Shown one piece after another: positions 34,130-41,646 of a DNA stretch of 64,000 nt (the first letter of the stretch is position 1; every line of letters begins with the position of its first letter). The stretch is from Lysobacter gummosus (GTDB lineage: Bacteria; Pseudomonadota; Gammaproteobacteria; Xanthomonadales; Xanthomonadaceae), in NCBI RefSeq assembly GCF_001442805.1, contig NZ_CP011131.1, positions 5,828,001 to 5,892,000 of the forward strand. The letters run 5' to 3'. The position numbers and the translations under genes are program-made. The notes under the pieces are model-generated. The model was not told the origin of the DNA. It worked only from the letters and a program-made list of their open reading frames with translations, and did not search any database.

Positions 34130-34903
34130 ATGAAACCGGGTTTCGTACTGATGCTTATCTGGGCCGGCGCCTGCGCCGCGCCATGCGTCCACGCCAGCGC
34201 GCCGCCAGCGCCGCAGGCCGGCGCCCCCGCCGCGACCGCGGAGCAACTGGCCACGGCCGAGACCGACCATATCCACCTGCAGGAATTCGACGCGCGCCAG
34301 CGCTTCGCCGCCAATCATCCCAACGAGCTGCACCGGCTGTACGGCTCGGAAGCCGCCGGCAAGGGCCAGTGGGGCGACGCCGCGGTGCAGTTCCGCCGCG
34401 CCGCGCGCTATGCCGACAAGTATTCGCAGCACCGGCTGAGCCTGATGTACTGGCACGGCCTGGGCGTGCGCAAGGACCCCGCGCTGGCCTATGCCTGGGC
34501 CGATCTGGCGGCTGAGCGCCTGTATCCGCAGTTCGTGCTGATCCGGGAAAAGATGTGGCAGGAAATGGACGAGGCCGATCGCGCGCGCGCCCTGCGCGAA
34601 GGCGGCGCGCTGTTCGACGAATACGCCGACGCGGTCGCCAAGCCGCGCTTCGAGCGCGCCGTGGCCCGCGCCCGCGCCAACATGACCGGCAGCCGCGCCG
34701 GCGCCGCCAACGGCCAGCTGATGGTGTTCGCCACCCGCGACGGCGATCTGCAGGGATCGAACTTCATCGATCTCAAGCCGATGTACGCCGGCTGGCGCCT
34801 GGATCCCAAACGCTACTGGGCGGTCGAGGACGTGGTCTGGCAGCAGGGCGGCAACGTCGAGGTCGGGCCGCTGGATACCCTGATCGACCAGGGACGTCCT
34901 TAA
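34130..34903 (+). CDS. Exported Sel1-like repeat protein, paralogue 1
   Basis: A 257-residue exported protein with a signal peptide (MKPGFVLMLIWAGACAAPCVHA). Residues about 70-140 hold one Sel1-like repeat, with GQWGDAAVQFRRAARYADKYSQHRLSLMYWHGLGVRKDPALAYAWADLAAER, given as its landmark parts. The C-terminus (residues 170-257) has the segment ANMTGSRAGAANGQLMVF and ends in LDTLIDQG. Sel1-like repeats mediate protein interaction; no partner is known. The next gene is a clear paralogue with the same layout, about 145 bp downstream, indicating tandem duplication. Confidence 0.8.
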   Translation: MKPGFVLMLIWAGACAAPCVHASAPPAPQAGAPAATAEQLATAETDHIHLQEFDARQRFAANHPNELHRLYGSEAAGKGQWGDAAVQFRRAARYADKYSQHRLSLMYWHGLGVRKDPALAYAWADLAAERLYPQFVLIREKMWQEMDEADRARALREGGALFDEYADAVAKPRFERAVARARANMTGSRAGAANGQLMVFATRDGDLQGSNFIDLKPMYAGWRLDPKRYWAVEDVVWQQGGNVEVGPLDTLIDQGRP

Positions 34904-35049
34904 ACCACGTCCGGCGCCTGAACAGGGCGACGAAAAGTCGTGCGCATCGCACAGGTTTTTCCGGCCCTCAAGTCAGGCGCGAAGCCGCGCGCGCTGGTAC
35001 CCTGCGCCGCGAACGCGCTGGCAGCGCTTACCACAGGAGAGACAACGCC

Positions 35050-35856
35050 ATGACGGCACCGCATCGCCATTCGATATCCCTCTTGCTCGCGGCCGCGCTG
35101 GCCGCCGCCTGCGCCGACGCCCACGCCCAGAGCACCGCGCCGGCCGGCTCGGACCCGGCCGAAGACCCGTTCATGGCCGAAGTCGGCTACATGGAACTGC
35201 ATCCGGACGTCGAGTACCGCCAGCTCGCCATGCAGTCGCACCGCCGCGGCCACTACCAGACCGCGCTGGAGCATTTCCGCCGCGCCGGTTTCTTCGGCGA
35301 CAAGCCCTCGCAGGGCCTGGCCGCGGAGATGTACTGGAAGGGCGAAGGCACCCCGGCCGATCGCGCCCTGGCCTATGTGTGGATGGACATGGCCGCCGAG
35401 CGCGGTTACCGCGACCTGGTCTCGCTGCGCGAGCGCTATTGGGCGGCGATGACGCCCGAGGAGCGCAAGCGCGCGCTCGAACTGGGCCCGGCGCTGTACA
35501 AGGTCTATGGCGATCCGACCGTCAAGCCGCGTTACGAGCGCCGGCTCACGCGCCTGCGCAACCAGATCACCGGCAGCCACATCGGCGTGGACGTCGGCGT
35601 CGGCGCGAGCGCCGGCAACGAGGGCATGTTCCAGGAACAGAGCAAGGTCGGCGGCCTGTACGCCCGCGCCAACTGGGACGCCAAGCAGTACTGGGTTCGT
35701 CAGGACACTTTCTGGCAGCGGCGTTTCGGCGGCACGGTCAACGTCGGCGACATCGAGACCCTGAGCCAGGGCGAACCGGGCGCGGAAAAACTCCGGCCCG
35801 CGGCCGAGGCGCAGACCAAGCCCGCGCCGAAACCGGCGCCCGAACCGACGCCCTGA
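35050..35856 (+). CDS. Exported Sel1-like repeat protein, paralogue 2
   Basis: A 268-residue exported protein (signal peptide [26 protein letters not shown]) paralogous to the preceding gene. Shared blocks are the repeat AALEHF-like [31 protein letters not shown], then [58 protein letters not shown], and a late [19 protein letters not shown] (compare DPKRYWAVEDVVWQQGG in paralogue 1). It ends in a Pro/Lys tail. ATG at 35050 follows an AGGAGAGA ribosome site. Function unknown; probably a periplasmic adaptor. Confidence 0.82.
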   Translation: MTAPHRHSISLLLAAALAAACADAHAQSTAPAGSDPAEDPFMAEVGYMELHPDVEYRQLAMQSHRRGHYQTALEHFRRAGFFGDKPSQGLAAEMYWKGEGTPADRALAYVWMDMAAERGYRDLVSLRERYWAAMTPEERKRALELGPALYKVYGDPTVKPRYERRLTRLRNQITGSHIGVDVGVGASAGNEGMFQEQSKVGGLYARANWDAKQYWVRQDTFWQRRFGGTVNVGDIETLSQGEPGAEKLRPAAEAQTKPAPKPAPEPTP

Positions 35857-35941
35857 CCGGGCACGGGCGACGGGTCGGCGAGCCGCAATCGGCGCCGCGT
35901 CAAGTCTGTGGCGCCGCGCCCGCGCGGCCTACACTTCGTCC

Positions 35942-36568
35942 ATGGCCAAGCTCTATTTCTATTATTCGGCGATGAACGCCGGCAAGACCACGACGCTGCT
36001 GCAGTCGGCGCACAACTACCAGGAGCGCGGCATGCGCGTGGCGATCCTGACCCCGCGCCTGGACGATCGCGCCGGCACCGGCACGGTCGCCTCGCGCATC
36101 GGCCTGCGCGCCGACGCGGTCGCCTTCGATCGCGACACCGACCTGGAAACGCTGATCCACGCCGACATCGCCGCGCGCGGCGCGCTGCATTGCGTGCTGG
36201 TGGACGAAGCCCAGTTCATGAGCCGTTCGCAGGTATGGCAGCTCAGCGAGGTCGTCGACAACTTGCGCATCCCGGTGCTGTGCTACGGCCTGCGCACGGA
36301 TTTTCGCGGCGAATTGTTCGAAGGCAGCCAATACCTGCTGGCCTGGGCCGATGAGCTGACCGAGATCAAGACCATCTGCCATTCCGGCAAGAAAGCGACC
36401 ATGACCGTGCGCGTGGACGAAGCCGGCCGCGCGGTCCAGGACGGGCCGCAGGTGGAGATCGGCGGCAACGACCGCTACGTCTCGGTGTCGCGCGCGGAGT
36501 ACAAGAAAGTCATGCGCGGCGAAGGGACGATCGAGCCGTTGCAGCAGAACTTGCCGTTGTCGAACTGA
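35942..36568 (+). CDS. tdk: Thymidine kinase
   Basis: A class II (TK1-like) thymidine kinase that phosphorylates thymidine to dTMP in the salvage pathway. The 208-residue protein has the P-loop [13 protein letters not shown] (residues 9-21), the DEAQF motif ([11 protein letters not shown], the catalytic Glu/Asp near 86-89), [16 protein letters not shown], and the lasso region [12 protein letters not shown]. The usual four structural-zinc Cys of TK1-type enzymes are mostly missing: the sequence reads TICHSGKKA and YVSVSRAEY where E. coli has VCxxCGRKA and VCRKHY. ATG at 35942 is close behind a CCG-rich leader. Confidence 0.95.
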   Translation: MAKLYFYYSAMNAGKTTTLLQSAHNYQERGMRVAILTPRLDDRAGTGTVASRIGLRADAVAFDRDTDLETLIHADIAARGALHCVLVDEAQFMSRSQVWQLSEVVDNLRIPVLCYGLRTDFRGELFEGSQYLLAWADELTEIKTICHSGKKATMTVRVDEAGRAVQDGPQVEIGGNDRYVSVSRAEYKKVMRGEGTIEPLQQNLPLSN

Positions 36569-36616
36569 AAGCCTCGCGCCCGCGGCGCCGCTGCCGCCAA
36601 GTGCGGATGCCTGACG

Positions 36617-36725
36617 TTTTTTGTGGGAGGGGCTTCAGCCCCGATGCTTTTGTCTCAGCCCAGGTCTGGCTGCACGCGGCGGCCTGAGCGAAAAGCATCG
36701 GGGCTGAAGCCCCTCCTACAAAAGA
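36617..36725. repeat. Inverted pair of palindromic repeats, GGGGCTTCAGCCCCGATGC family
   Basis: Left unit: TTTTGTGGGAGGGGCTTCAGCC continuing CCGATGCTTTT; right unit is its inverted copy, AAAAGCATCGGGGCTGAAGC then CCCTCCTACAAAAG, about 40 bp apart. Each unit also folds on itself (GGGGCTTCAGCCCC). A second such pair lies at 38841-38950. The pair fills the gap between the convergent tdk and nucleotidyltransferase genes and may end transcription of both. Confidence 0.9.
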
Positions 36726-36743
36726 CTTCGGGCTACGCGGCTA

Positions 36744-37568
36744 TTACGCCAACGCCGAGCGGAAGAACTCGTCCAGCCGCTCGCCGCGCCCGGCGCCGGC
36801 CGGCAGCTGCGGCTGCAAGGCCTGCATCCGCTCGATCTCGGCTTCGAGAAAATCGCTGATCGCCGCGATCCGCGGCCCGGCCGCGACTTCGGCGCTCAGG
36901 CGCTTGCGCACCAGCAGCGCGTCGATCGCCTCGCGCACCAGGCCGTGCGGCAGCAGCCGCTCCAGCAGGTCCTCGAAGGCCATCGGCGGCGCGCCAGCCT
37001 CGCACTCGATCCACTGGCAGGCCAGGACCGGGCGCAAAACGTACAGGTACTTCTTGGTACGCACCTGCTCGCCGCGCAGATAGCCGCGAAAATTGCCCTT
37101 GGCCATGCTCAGGTAGTGATGCCAGGCGGCGATCGGCGAGTAAAACGCGTCGGCCAGATCGCGCAGTTGCGCAGTCAGCGCGTCGTCCTGGCGATACACG
37201 ATCGGCGAGCGCAGCCATTCCGATAAGGTCGGGTTGGATTTCGACAACAACCGCAGTGTCTTGCGCAGATCCCAGCCACTGACGTCCAACTCGTCGTCGA
37301 TCGGCAGCTCGATCACATCGCGCTGCGGCTCGCCCGCGCCGGTGCGCTCGTTGACGGTCAGGTACCACGGTTGCTTGTGCACGTAGACGAAGCGCGCGTC
37401 GTAGTCGCTGTCGGGCGAGGAGAACCCCCAGCCGCGGCTGCCCGATTCGCAGGCGTAGACGATGCGTACCTCGTGCTCGCGCTCGATCGCCGCCAACGCG
37501 ACGAGCACCGCCCGGCGCTTGGCGTCGGACACCGGGTGGATATCGTGCGGATGGGCGGGGTCGGACAT
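36744..37568 (-). CDS. Nucleotidyltransferase domain protein (COG3541-like)
   Basis: A 274-residue predicted nucleotidyltransferase of the YcgL/COG3541 group. The polymerase-beta-like signature is visible: ACESGSRGWGFSSPDSDYDARFVYV (about residues 39-63), with GSRGW as the GS motif and DSDYD giving the two metal-binding Asp. The C-terminal part (YSPIAAWHHYLSMAKGNFRGYLRGEQVRTKKYLYVLRPVLAC, by landmark) matches the helical region of the family. Substrate unknown. Two short Asp/Glu-rich tails flank it. ATG at 37568 starts MSDPAHPHDIHP. Divergent from the GNAT at 37699. Confidence 0.83.
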   Translation of the reverse strand: MSDPAHPHDIHPVSDAKRRAVLVALAAIEREHEVRIVYACESGSRGWGFSSPDSDYDARFVYVHKQPWYLTVNERTGAGEPQRDVIELPIDDELDVSGWDLRKTLRLLSKSNPTLSEWLRSPIVYRQDDALTAQLRDLADAFYSPIAAWHHYLSMAKGNFRGYLRGEQVRTKKYLYVLRPVLACQWIECEAGAPPMAFEDLLERLLPHGLVREAIDALLVRKRLSAEVAAGPRIAAISDFLEAEIERMQALQPQLPAGAGRGERLDEFFRSALA

Positions 37569-37698
37569 GGCGGCGATGCGTATTCGGGGCCGACAGTGTA
37601 GCCGCGCACCGCCGCTTCATTCCCGCCTCACCCGGGGCCGCCATTGTCCGTGCTCGCTGTCGTATCGTTGCCGACACCGCCCACCGACCGATCCGCCC

Positions 37699-38208
37699 AT
37701 GCCGCCGATACAGACCGACCGCCTCGTGCTCAACGAACTCACCGCCGACGATGCCGGCTTCATTCTCGAACTGCTCAACGAGCCGTCCTTCATCGACAAC
37801 ATCGGCGACCGCGGCGTGCGCGATCTCGACAGCGCGGTGCGCTACATCCTCGACGGCCCGGTGCAGAGCTACGCCCGCAACGGCTACGGCCTGTGGCGGG
37901 TGGACCTGCGCGACAGCGGCGAGGCGATCGGCATGTGCGGCCTGCTCAAGCGCGACACCCTGCCCGACCCCGACCTGGGCTACGCCTTCCTGCCGCGGCA
38001 CTGGTCGCGCGGCTATGCGGTCGAGTCCGGCACGGCGGTCCTGCAGCACGCGCGCAACGCGCTGGCGCTGCCGCGGGTGCTGGCGATCACCATCCCCGAC
38101 AACCGGTCCTCGATCAAGGTGCTGGAGCGGCTGGGCCTGCGCTTCGAACGCATGATCCGCATCGGCGAGGACGACCTGCGCCTGTTCTCGACCGAACCCG
38201 GGGAATAA
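37699..38208 (+). CDS. GNAT-family N-acetyltransferase
   Basis: A 169-residue acetyltransferase of the RimJ/RimL-like class. Landmarks are QTDRLVLNELTADDAGFILELLNEP near the N-terminus, EAIGMCGLLKRDTLPDPDLGYAFLPRHWSRGYAVESGTAVLQHA (donor-binding region, HWSRGYA loop), and the closing ITIPDNRSSIKVLERLGLRFER. The substrate is unknown. ATG at 37699 matches the family start (PPIQTDRLVL). It ends 7 bp before the next gene, so both are probably in one transcript. Confidence 0.87.
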   Translation: MPPIQTDRLVLNELTADDAGFILELLNEPSFIDNIGDRGVRDLDSAVRYILDGPVQSYARNGYGLWRVDLRDSGEAIGMCGLLKRDTLPDPDLGYAFLPRHWSRGYAVESGTAVLQHARNALALPRVLAITIPDNRSSIKVLERLGLRFERMIRIGEDDLRLFSTEPGE

Positions 38209-38215
38209 GCCGCCG

Positions 38216-38821
38216 ATGCTTCGGCTTAGCCTGCACTGCCTGCTGATCCTGGCCCTGGCCTGCGCCGGTTGCGCCGTCGCGCAGCCGCCGCTGCGCGACG
38301 GCGACCTGATCTTCCAGACCTCGCGCTCGGCGCAGAGCCTGGCGATCCAGCGCGCGACCGGCTCGCGCTACAGCCACATGGGCGTGATCCTGCATCGGGG
38401 CGGCAAGCCCTGGGTGTACGAGGCCACCGGCCCGACTGTGTACGCGCCGCTGCGCAGCTGGATCGCGCGCGGCGAAGGCGGCCACTACGTGGTCAAGCGC
38501 CTGCGCGCGCCCTTGAGCGCGCAGCAGCAGGCGCGGCTGCGCAAACAGGCCGACGCCTTCGGCGGCCGCGCCTACGACCTGAGCTTCGAATGGTCGGACG
38601 ATCGGATGTATTGCTCCGAGCTGGTCTGGAAGATGTACGACCGCGCGCTCGGGATCAGGATCGGCGCCTTGCAGCGGCTGGGCGATTTCAAGCTCGACGA
38701 TCCGGCGGTGAAGGCCAAGCTGCGCGAACGCTACGGCAGCAAGGTGCCGTTGAACGAACCGGTGATCTCGCCGGCGGCGATGTACGACTCGCCGCTGCTG
38801 GTGACCGTGGCTTCGGATTGA
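38216..38821 (+). CDS. YiiX-like permuted papain-fold cysteine hydrolase (lipoprotein)
   Basis: A 201-residue exported protein of the YiiX/YebB group of permuted NlpC/P60-like cysteine hydrolases. The signal MLRLSLHCLLILALACAGC could be a lipobox with Cys at residue 19. In the permuted order, the catalytic His comes first (SRYSHMGVILH, His near 54) and the Cys later (DRMYCSELVWKMY, Cys near 133). The fold usually cuts amide or ester links in peptidoglycan or lipids; the substrate is unknown. It follows the GNAT by 7 bp. A palindromic repeat pair begins about 20 bp after the stop. Confidence 0.85.
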   Translation: MLRLSLHCLLILALACAGCAVAQPPLRDGDLIFQTSRSAQSLAIQRATGSRYSHMGVILHRGGKPWVYEATGPTVYAPLRSWIARGEGGHYVVKRLRAPLSAQQQARLRKQADAFGGRAYDLSFEWSDDRMYCSELVWKMYDRALGIRIGALQRLGDFKLDDPAVKAKLRERYGSKVPLNEPVISPAAMYDSPLLVTVASD

Positions 38822-38840
38822 GCCGCGTACGCCAGCAGCG

Positions 38841-38950
38841 AAGTCTTTTGTAGGAGGGGCTTCAGCCCCGATGCTTTTCACTCAGATCGCCGCGGTCCAA
38901 CCTCGGCTGATCGAAATGCATCGGGGCTGAAGCCCCTCTTACAAAAGACT
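38841..38950. repeat. Inverted pair of palindromic repeats, GGGGCTTCAGCCCCGATGC family (second copy)
   Basis: AAGTCTTTTGTAGGAGGGGC then TTCAGCCCCGATGCTTTT faces its inverted copy GCATCGGGGCTGAAGCCCC then TCTTACAAAAGACT about 36 bp later. It matches the pair at 36617 in both arms. The right edge overlaps the stop codon of the DUF938 gene, whose TAG uses bases 38951-38949. Confidence 0.9.
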
Positions 38951-39575
38951 AGGCGCCCCTGCGCCAGACCAGGCAGCGATTGTTCGCCGGCATCGCCACA
39001 TCCTCGATCAGGCGCAAACCGATGCCGGCCGCCAACGCATCCACCGCTTCGAAATCGCGCACGCCCGACACCGGGTCGCGCGCCTTCAGCCAGGCATCGA
39101 ACTCGCGATTGCTGTCGCTGCTGAACCGCCCGCCGTAATTGAACGGCCCGTAGACCACGACCGTCGCCCCGCGCGCCAGCGCCGCGTCCAGCCCGGCGAA
39201 GAATCCCTCGACCTGCGGCCAGCCCATGATGTGCAGAGTGTTGGCGCTGAACGCCGCATCGAACCCGGATGCGTCCGCGGCCGACACCGGCGCCGGCATG
39301 AATCCCGCGACCGGCGCCGCCACCGCTTCCAGTTCCAACGGCGGCGGCGTATTCGCCAGCGCCGCCTCTTCGAGCCAAAGCCCGATGCCCGGCAAGTATT
39401 CGGCGCGATCCGCGCATTGCCAGCTCAGCCACGGCATCGCCGCGGCGAAATGCACCGCGTGCTGGCCGGTGCCGCTGCCGATTTCCAGCACCGTGCGGCG
39501 ATCGGCGAAACGTTCGCGCAGCACCGCCAGGATCGGCTCGCGATTGCGCTCGCACGAAGGCGAATAGGGTTTCAT
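38949..39575 (-). CDS. DUF938 family SAM-dependent methyltransferase
   Basis: A 208-residue class I SAM-dependent methyltransferase of the DUF938 family. It begins with the family start MKPYSPSCERNREPILAVL and has motif I LEIGSGTGQHAVHFAAAMP (residues about 30-48), then GFDAAFSANTLHIMGWPQVEGFF, the acidic loop region, and VVVYGPFNYGGRFSSDSNREFDAWLKARDP, characteristic of DUF938. The substrate is unknown. ATG at 39575 is preferred to an in-frame upstream ATG because the residues between come from the palindromic repeat. The stop lies at the edge of the repeat pair. Confidence 0.9.
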   Translation of the reverse strand: MKPYSPSCERNREPILAVLRERFADRRTVLEIGSGTGQHAVHFAAAMPWLSWQCADRAEYLPGIGLWLEEAALANTPPPLELEAVAAPVAGFMPAPVSAADASGFDAAFSANTLHIMGWPQVEGFFAGLDAALARGATVVVYGPFNYGGRFSSDSNREFDAWLKARDPVSGVRDFEAVDALAAGIGLRLIEDVAMPANNRCLVWRRGA

Positions 39576-39611
39576 CGCGCGGTGGACTCCTGTGGGTGAG
39601 CGATCGAAGTC

Positions 39612-39740
39612 GTCCTCTCCCGCTTGCGGGAGAGGGTTGGATGAGGGGATGAGCGCCGTAGGCGCGAATGCTTTCGCATGAAGTCTTGGCCAAACAACAC
39701 CCTCACCCCAACCCCTCTCCCGCAAGCGGGAGAGGGGCTC
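39612..39740. repeat. Inverted pair of palindromic repeats, CTCTCCCGC/GCGGGAGAG family
   Basis: Left unit CCTCTCCCGCTTGCGGGAGAGG followed by GTTGGATGAGGG at 39613-39647; right unit CCCTCACCCCAACCCC then CTCTCCCGCAAGCGGGAGAG at 39700-39736, in inverted orientation. The 127-bp pair sits between the DUF938 start and the Hsp70-like stop and matches the single unit at 10059. Confidence 0.88.
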
Positions 39741-39782
39741 AATTGGCGCTATCAGGTAGTTTTGTCGCGACTCCAAGCCAGC

Positions 39783-41246
39783 TCAAGCCGCCTGCGCCGC
39801 CGCGAACGCCAGACCCGAGACCACGCCCAGCGACGGATCGCCCGCCACCAGCCGCGCCTGCGGGAAACAGCGCTGCACCGCCTCGCGCACGTACGGCGCG
39901 CGCGACATGCCGCCAGTCAGGAACACCGCGCTGGGCGCCTCGCCTAGGCGCGCGTCGATTTCGGCGCCGACCTCGCGCAGCAGGTCGGACACGAAACCCA
40001 GGAACGGCCCGGCCGATTCGCCCAGGTCGCGCGCGCTGGTCGCCAGCGCCAGGCCCGGCTCGATGTAACCCAACTCGGCGCGATGATCCTCGCGCGTGCT
40101 CAGTTCGATCTTGGCCGACTCCACCGCGCGGCTCAGGCGGGTGGTGTTGCCCGGCTGCTGCAGCGCGATCAGGCGCGGGCCGAACGGCTCGGCGACTTCG
40201 CGGTAGGCGTCGCGACGCTGGAAATCGCGCTGGCGCACCACGTCGTGCACGGTCGCGGCCTCGACGAAGTGATGCGCCGGCACCCGCGTCACCGCCTTGC
40301 CGAACAGCGGCATGAAGCGCGACAGGCTCAGCGACAAGTCCACGTCCACGCCGCCGCGGGCGATGCCCCACGAGCCGAGCACGACCGGTGCGTCCGCGCC
40401 GCCGACTTCGGCCAGGGTGATGTCGGTGGTGCCGCCGCCGATGTCCACCACCAAGGTGCGATGCCGCTGCGCGCTCTGGGCGTGATAGCCCAGGGCCGCG
40501 GCGACCGGTTCTTCGAGAAAGCTGACTTCGTCGAACCCGGCGCCGGCCGCGGCCTCGGTCAGGATCGCCAGCGCCTGGTCGCCGCCGGCGTCGCCCATCG
40601 AGCTGCGGAACTGCACCGGCCGGCCGAGCACGGCCGAGCGCACGTTGACGCCGAGCTGCTGGCTGGCGCTCAGGCGGATGTGTTCGAGGATGTAGCCGGC
40701 GATGCCGACGATGGTCTGGCGCACGTGCGGCGCCAGCTGATAGCCCAGCATCGACTTGGGCGACTGCACCAGATTGCCGAAACCTTCCGTCAGATAGGCC
40801 TCGACCGCGTCCTCGCCGTACACCGCGTTCTGCAGCGAGGCCGCCGAAGCGCGCGCTTCGCGCACCTGTTCTTCCAGCCACTGCCGGCGCACCGCGCGGA
40901 TGGCGTCGCGGCGCAGATCGGTCTCCGAACGCGGCGCGGGCGTTGCGATCAAGGCCAGCGCCGCCTCGCGCTGATCGGCGGGCAGGCGCGCAGCCTGTTC
41001 GCGGCGCGCGGCCTGGGCCTCGTTGGCGGCGCGGGTGTGCTGGGCGCGGGCGCTGCGCACCAGGGCATCGACCTGAGCTTCGAGCGCGTCGGTCAGCTCG
41101 AACTGGCTCGGATCGGGCACCGCCTCGGGGAAATACACGGTGGTGCGGAACTGCTGTTCCTCGCCGAAGCGCACGGTGCGCACGCGGCCGTCGATCACCG
41201 CGGCGGCGGCGGAATAGCTGGTGCCGAAATCGATGCCGATCTTCAT
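39783..41246 (-). CDS. Hsp70-family protein (YegD-like)
   Basis: A 487-residue protein with an Hsp70/actin-like ATPase fold but without a standard substrate-binding domain, like E. coli YegD. Landmarks are MKIGIDFGTSYSAAAAV (phosphate 1), a long helical insertion rich in Ala/Arg (about residues 75-130), DEVSFLEEPVAAALGY, LVVDIGGGTTDITLAEV (phosphate 2) and VFLTGGMSRAPYVREAV (adenosine motif). Role unknown; chaperone-like activity is not established. ATG at 41246 was used because everything upstream in frame is low-complexity repeat (the GATTCCC array). It is divergent from mrfA. Confidence 0.87.
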   Translation of the reverse strand: MKIGIDFGTSYSAAAAVIDGRVRTVRFGEEQQFRTTVYFPEAVPDPSQFELTDALEAQVDALVRSARAQHTRAANEAQAARREQAARLPADQREAALALIATPAPRSETDLRRDAIRAVRRQWLEEQVREARASAASLQNAVYGEDAVEAYLTEGFGNLVQSPKSMLGYQLAPHVRQTIVGIAGYILEHIRLSASQQLGVNVRSAVLGRPVQFRSSMGDAGGDQALAILTEAAAGAGFDEVSFLEEPVAAALGYHAQSAQRHRTLVVDIGGGTTDITLAEVGGADAPVVLGSWGIARGGVDVDLSLSLSRFMPLFGKAVTRVPAHHFVEAATVHDVVRQRDFQRRDAYREVAEPFGPRLIALQQPGNTTRLSRAVESAKIELSTREDHRAELGYIEPGLALATSARDLGESAGPFLGFVSDLLREVGAEIDARLGEAPSAVFLTGGMSRAPYVREAVQRCFPQARLVAGDPSLGVVSGLAFAAAQAA

Positions 41247-41390
41247 GACGCCGGGTCTGGTTCGCGGCGCGCAAGAATACTCGCTGCGGGGCGATACGAC
41301 CTGAATTTCCGTCGCCCGCGGGCGCTTGCGCCGCCAGGCCCGCCGCCCGGGCCTTCGCGGGCCATGCACGAAAGCAGACTCGGCAAAGCC

Positions 41391-41573
41391 GATTCCCGAT
41401 TCCCGATTCCCGATTCCCGATTCCCGATTCCCGATTCCCGATTCCCGATTCCCGATTCCCGATTCCCGATTCCCGATTCCCGATTCCCGATTCCCGATTC
41501 CCGATTCCCGATTCCCGATTCCCGATTCCCGATTCCCGATTCCCGATTCCCCGATTCCCGATTCCCGATTCCC
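41391..41573. repeat. Heptamer tandem repeat, 26 copies of GATTCCC
   Basis: An uninterrupted run of 26 GATTCCC units (182 bases) plus one extra C near 41553, the only irregularity. Because seven is not a multiple of three and the unit lacks stops, both strands read open in all frames as a seven-residue repeat; no protein is implied. It lies in the 400-bp gap between the divergent Hsp70-like and mrfA genes, and no other feature was seen there. Confidence 0.97.
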
Positions 41574-41646
41574 AGCGCCACGCCGCCGTCTCACACGCTG
41601 AGATCAGCGTCGCGTACAACGAGACTCCGCCCGCCCAAGCCGCGCC

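Noticed and set aside
41391..41573. CRISPR array or repeat protein at the GATTCCC run
   Set aside because: The unit is seven bases with no spacers, so it is not CRISPR; translation gives a monotonous seven-residue repeat without start or context.
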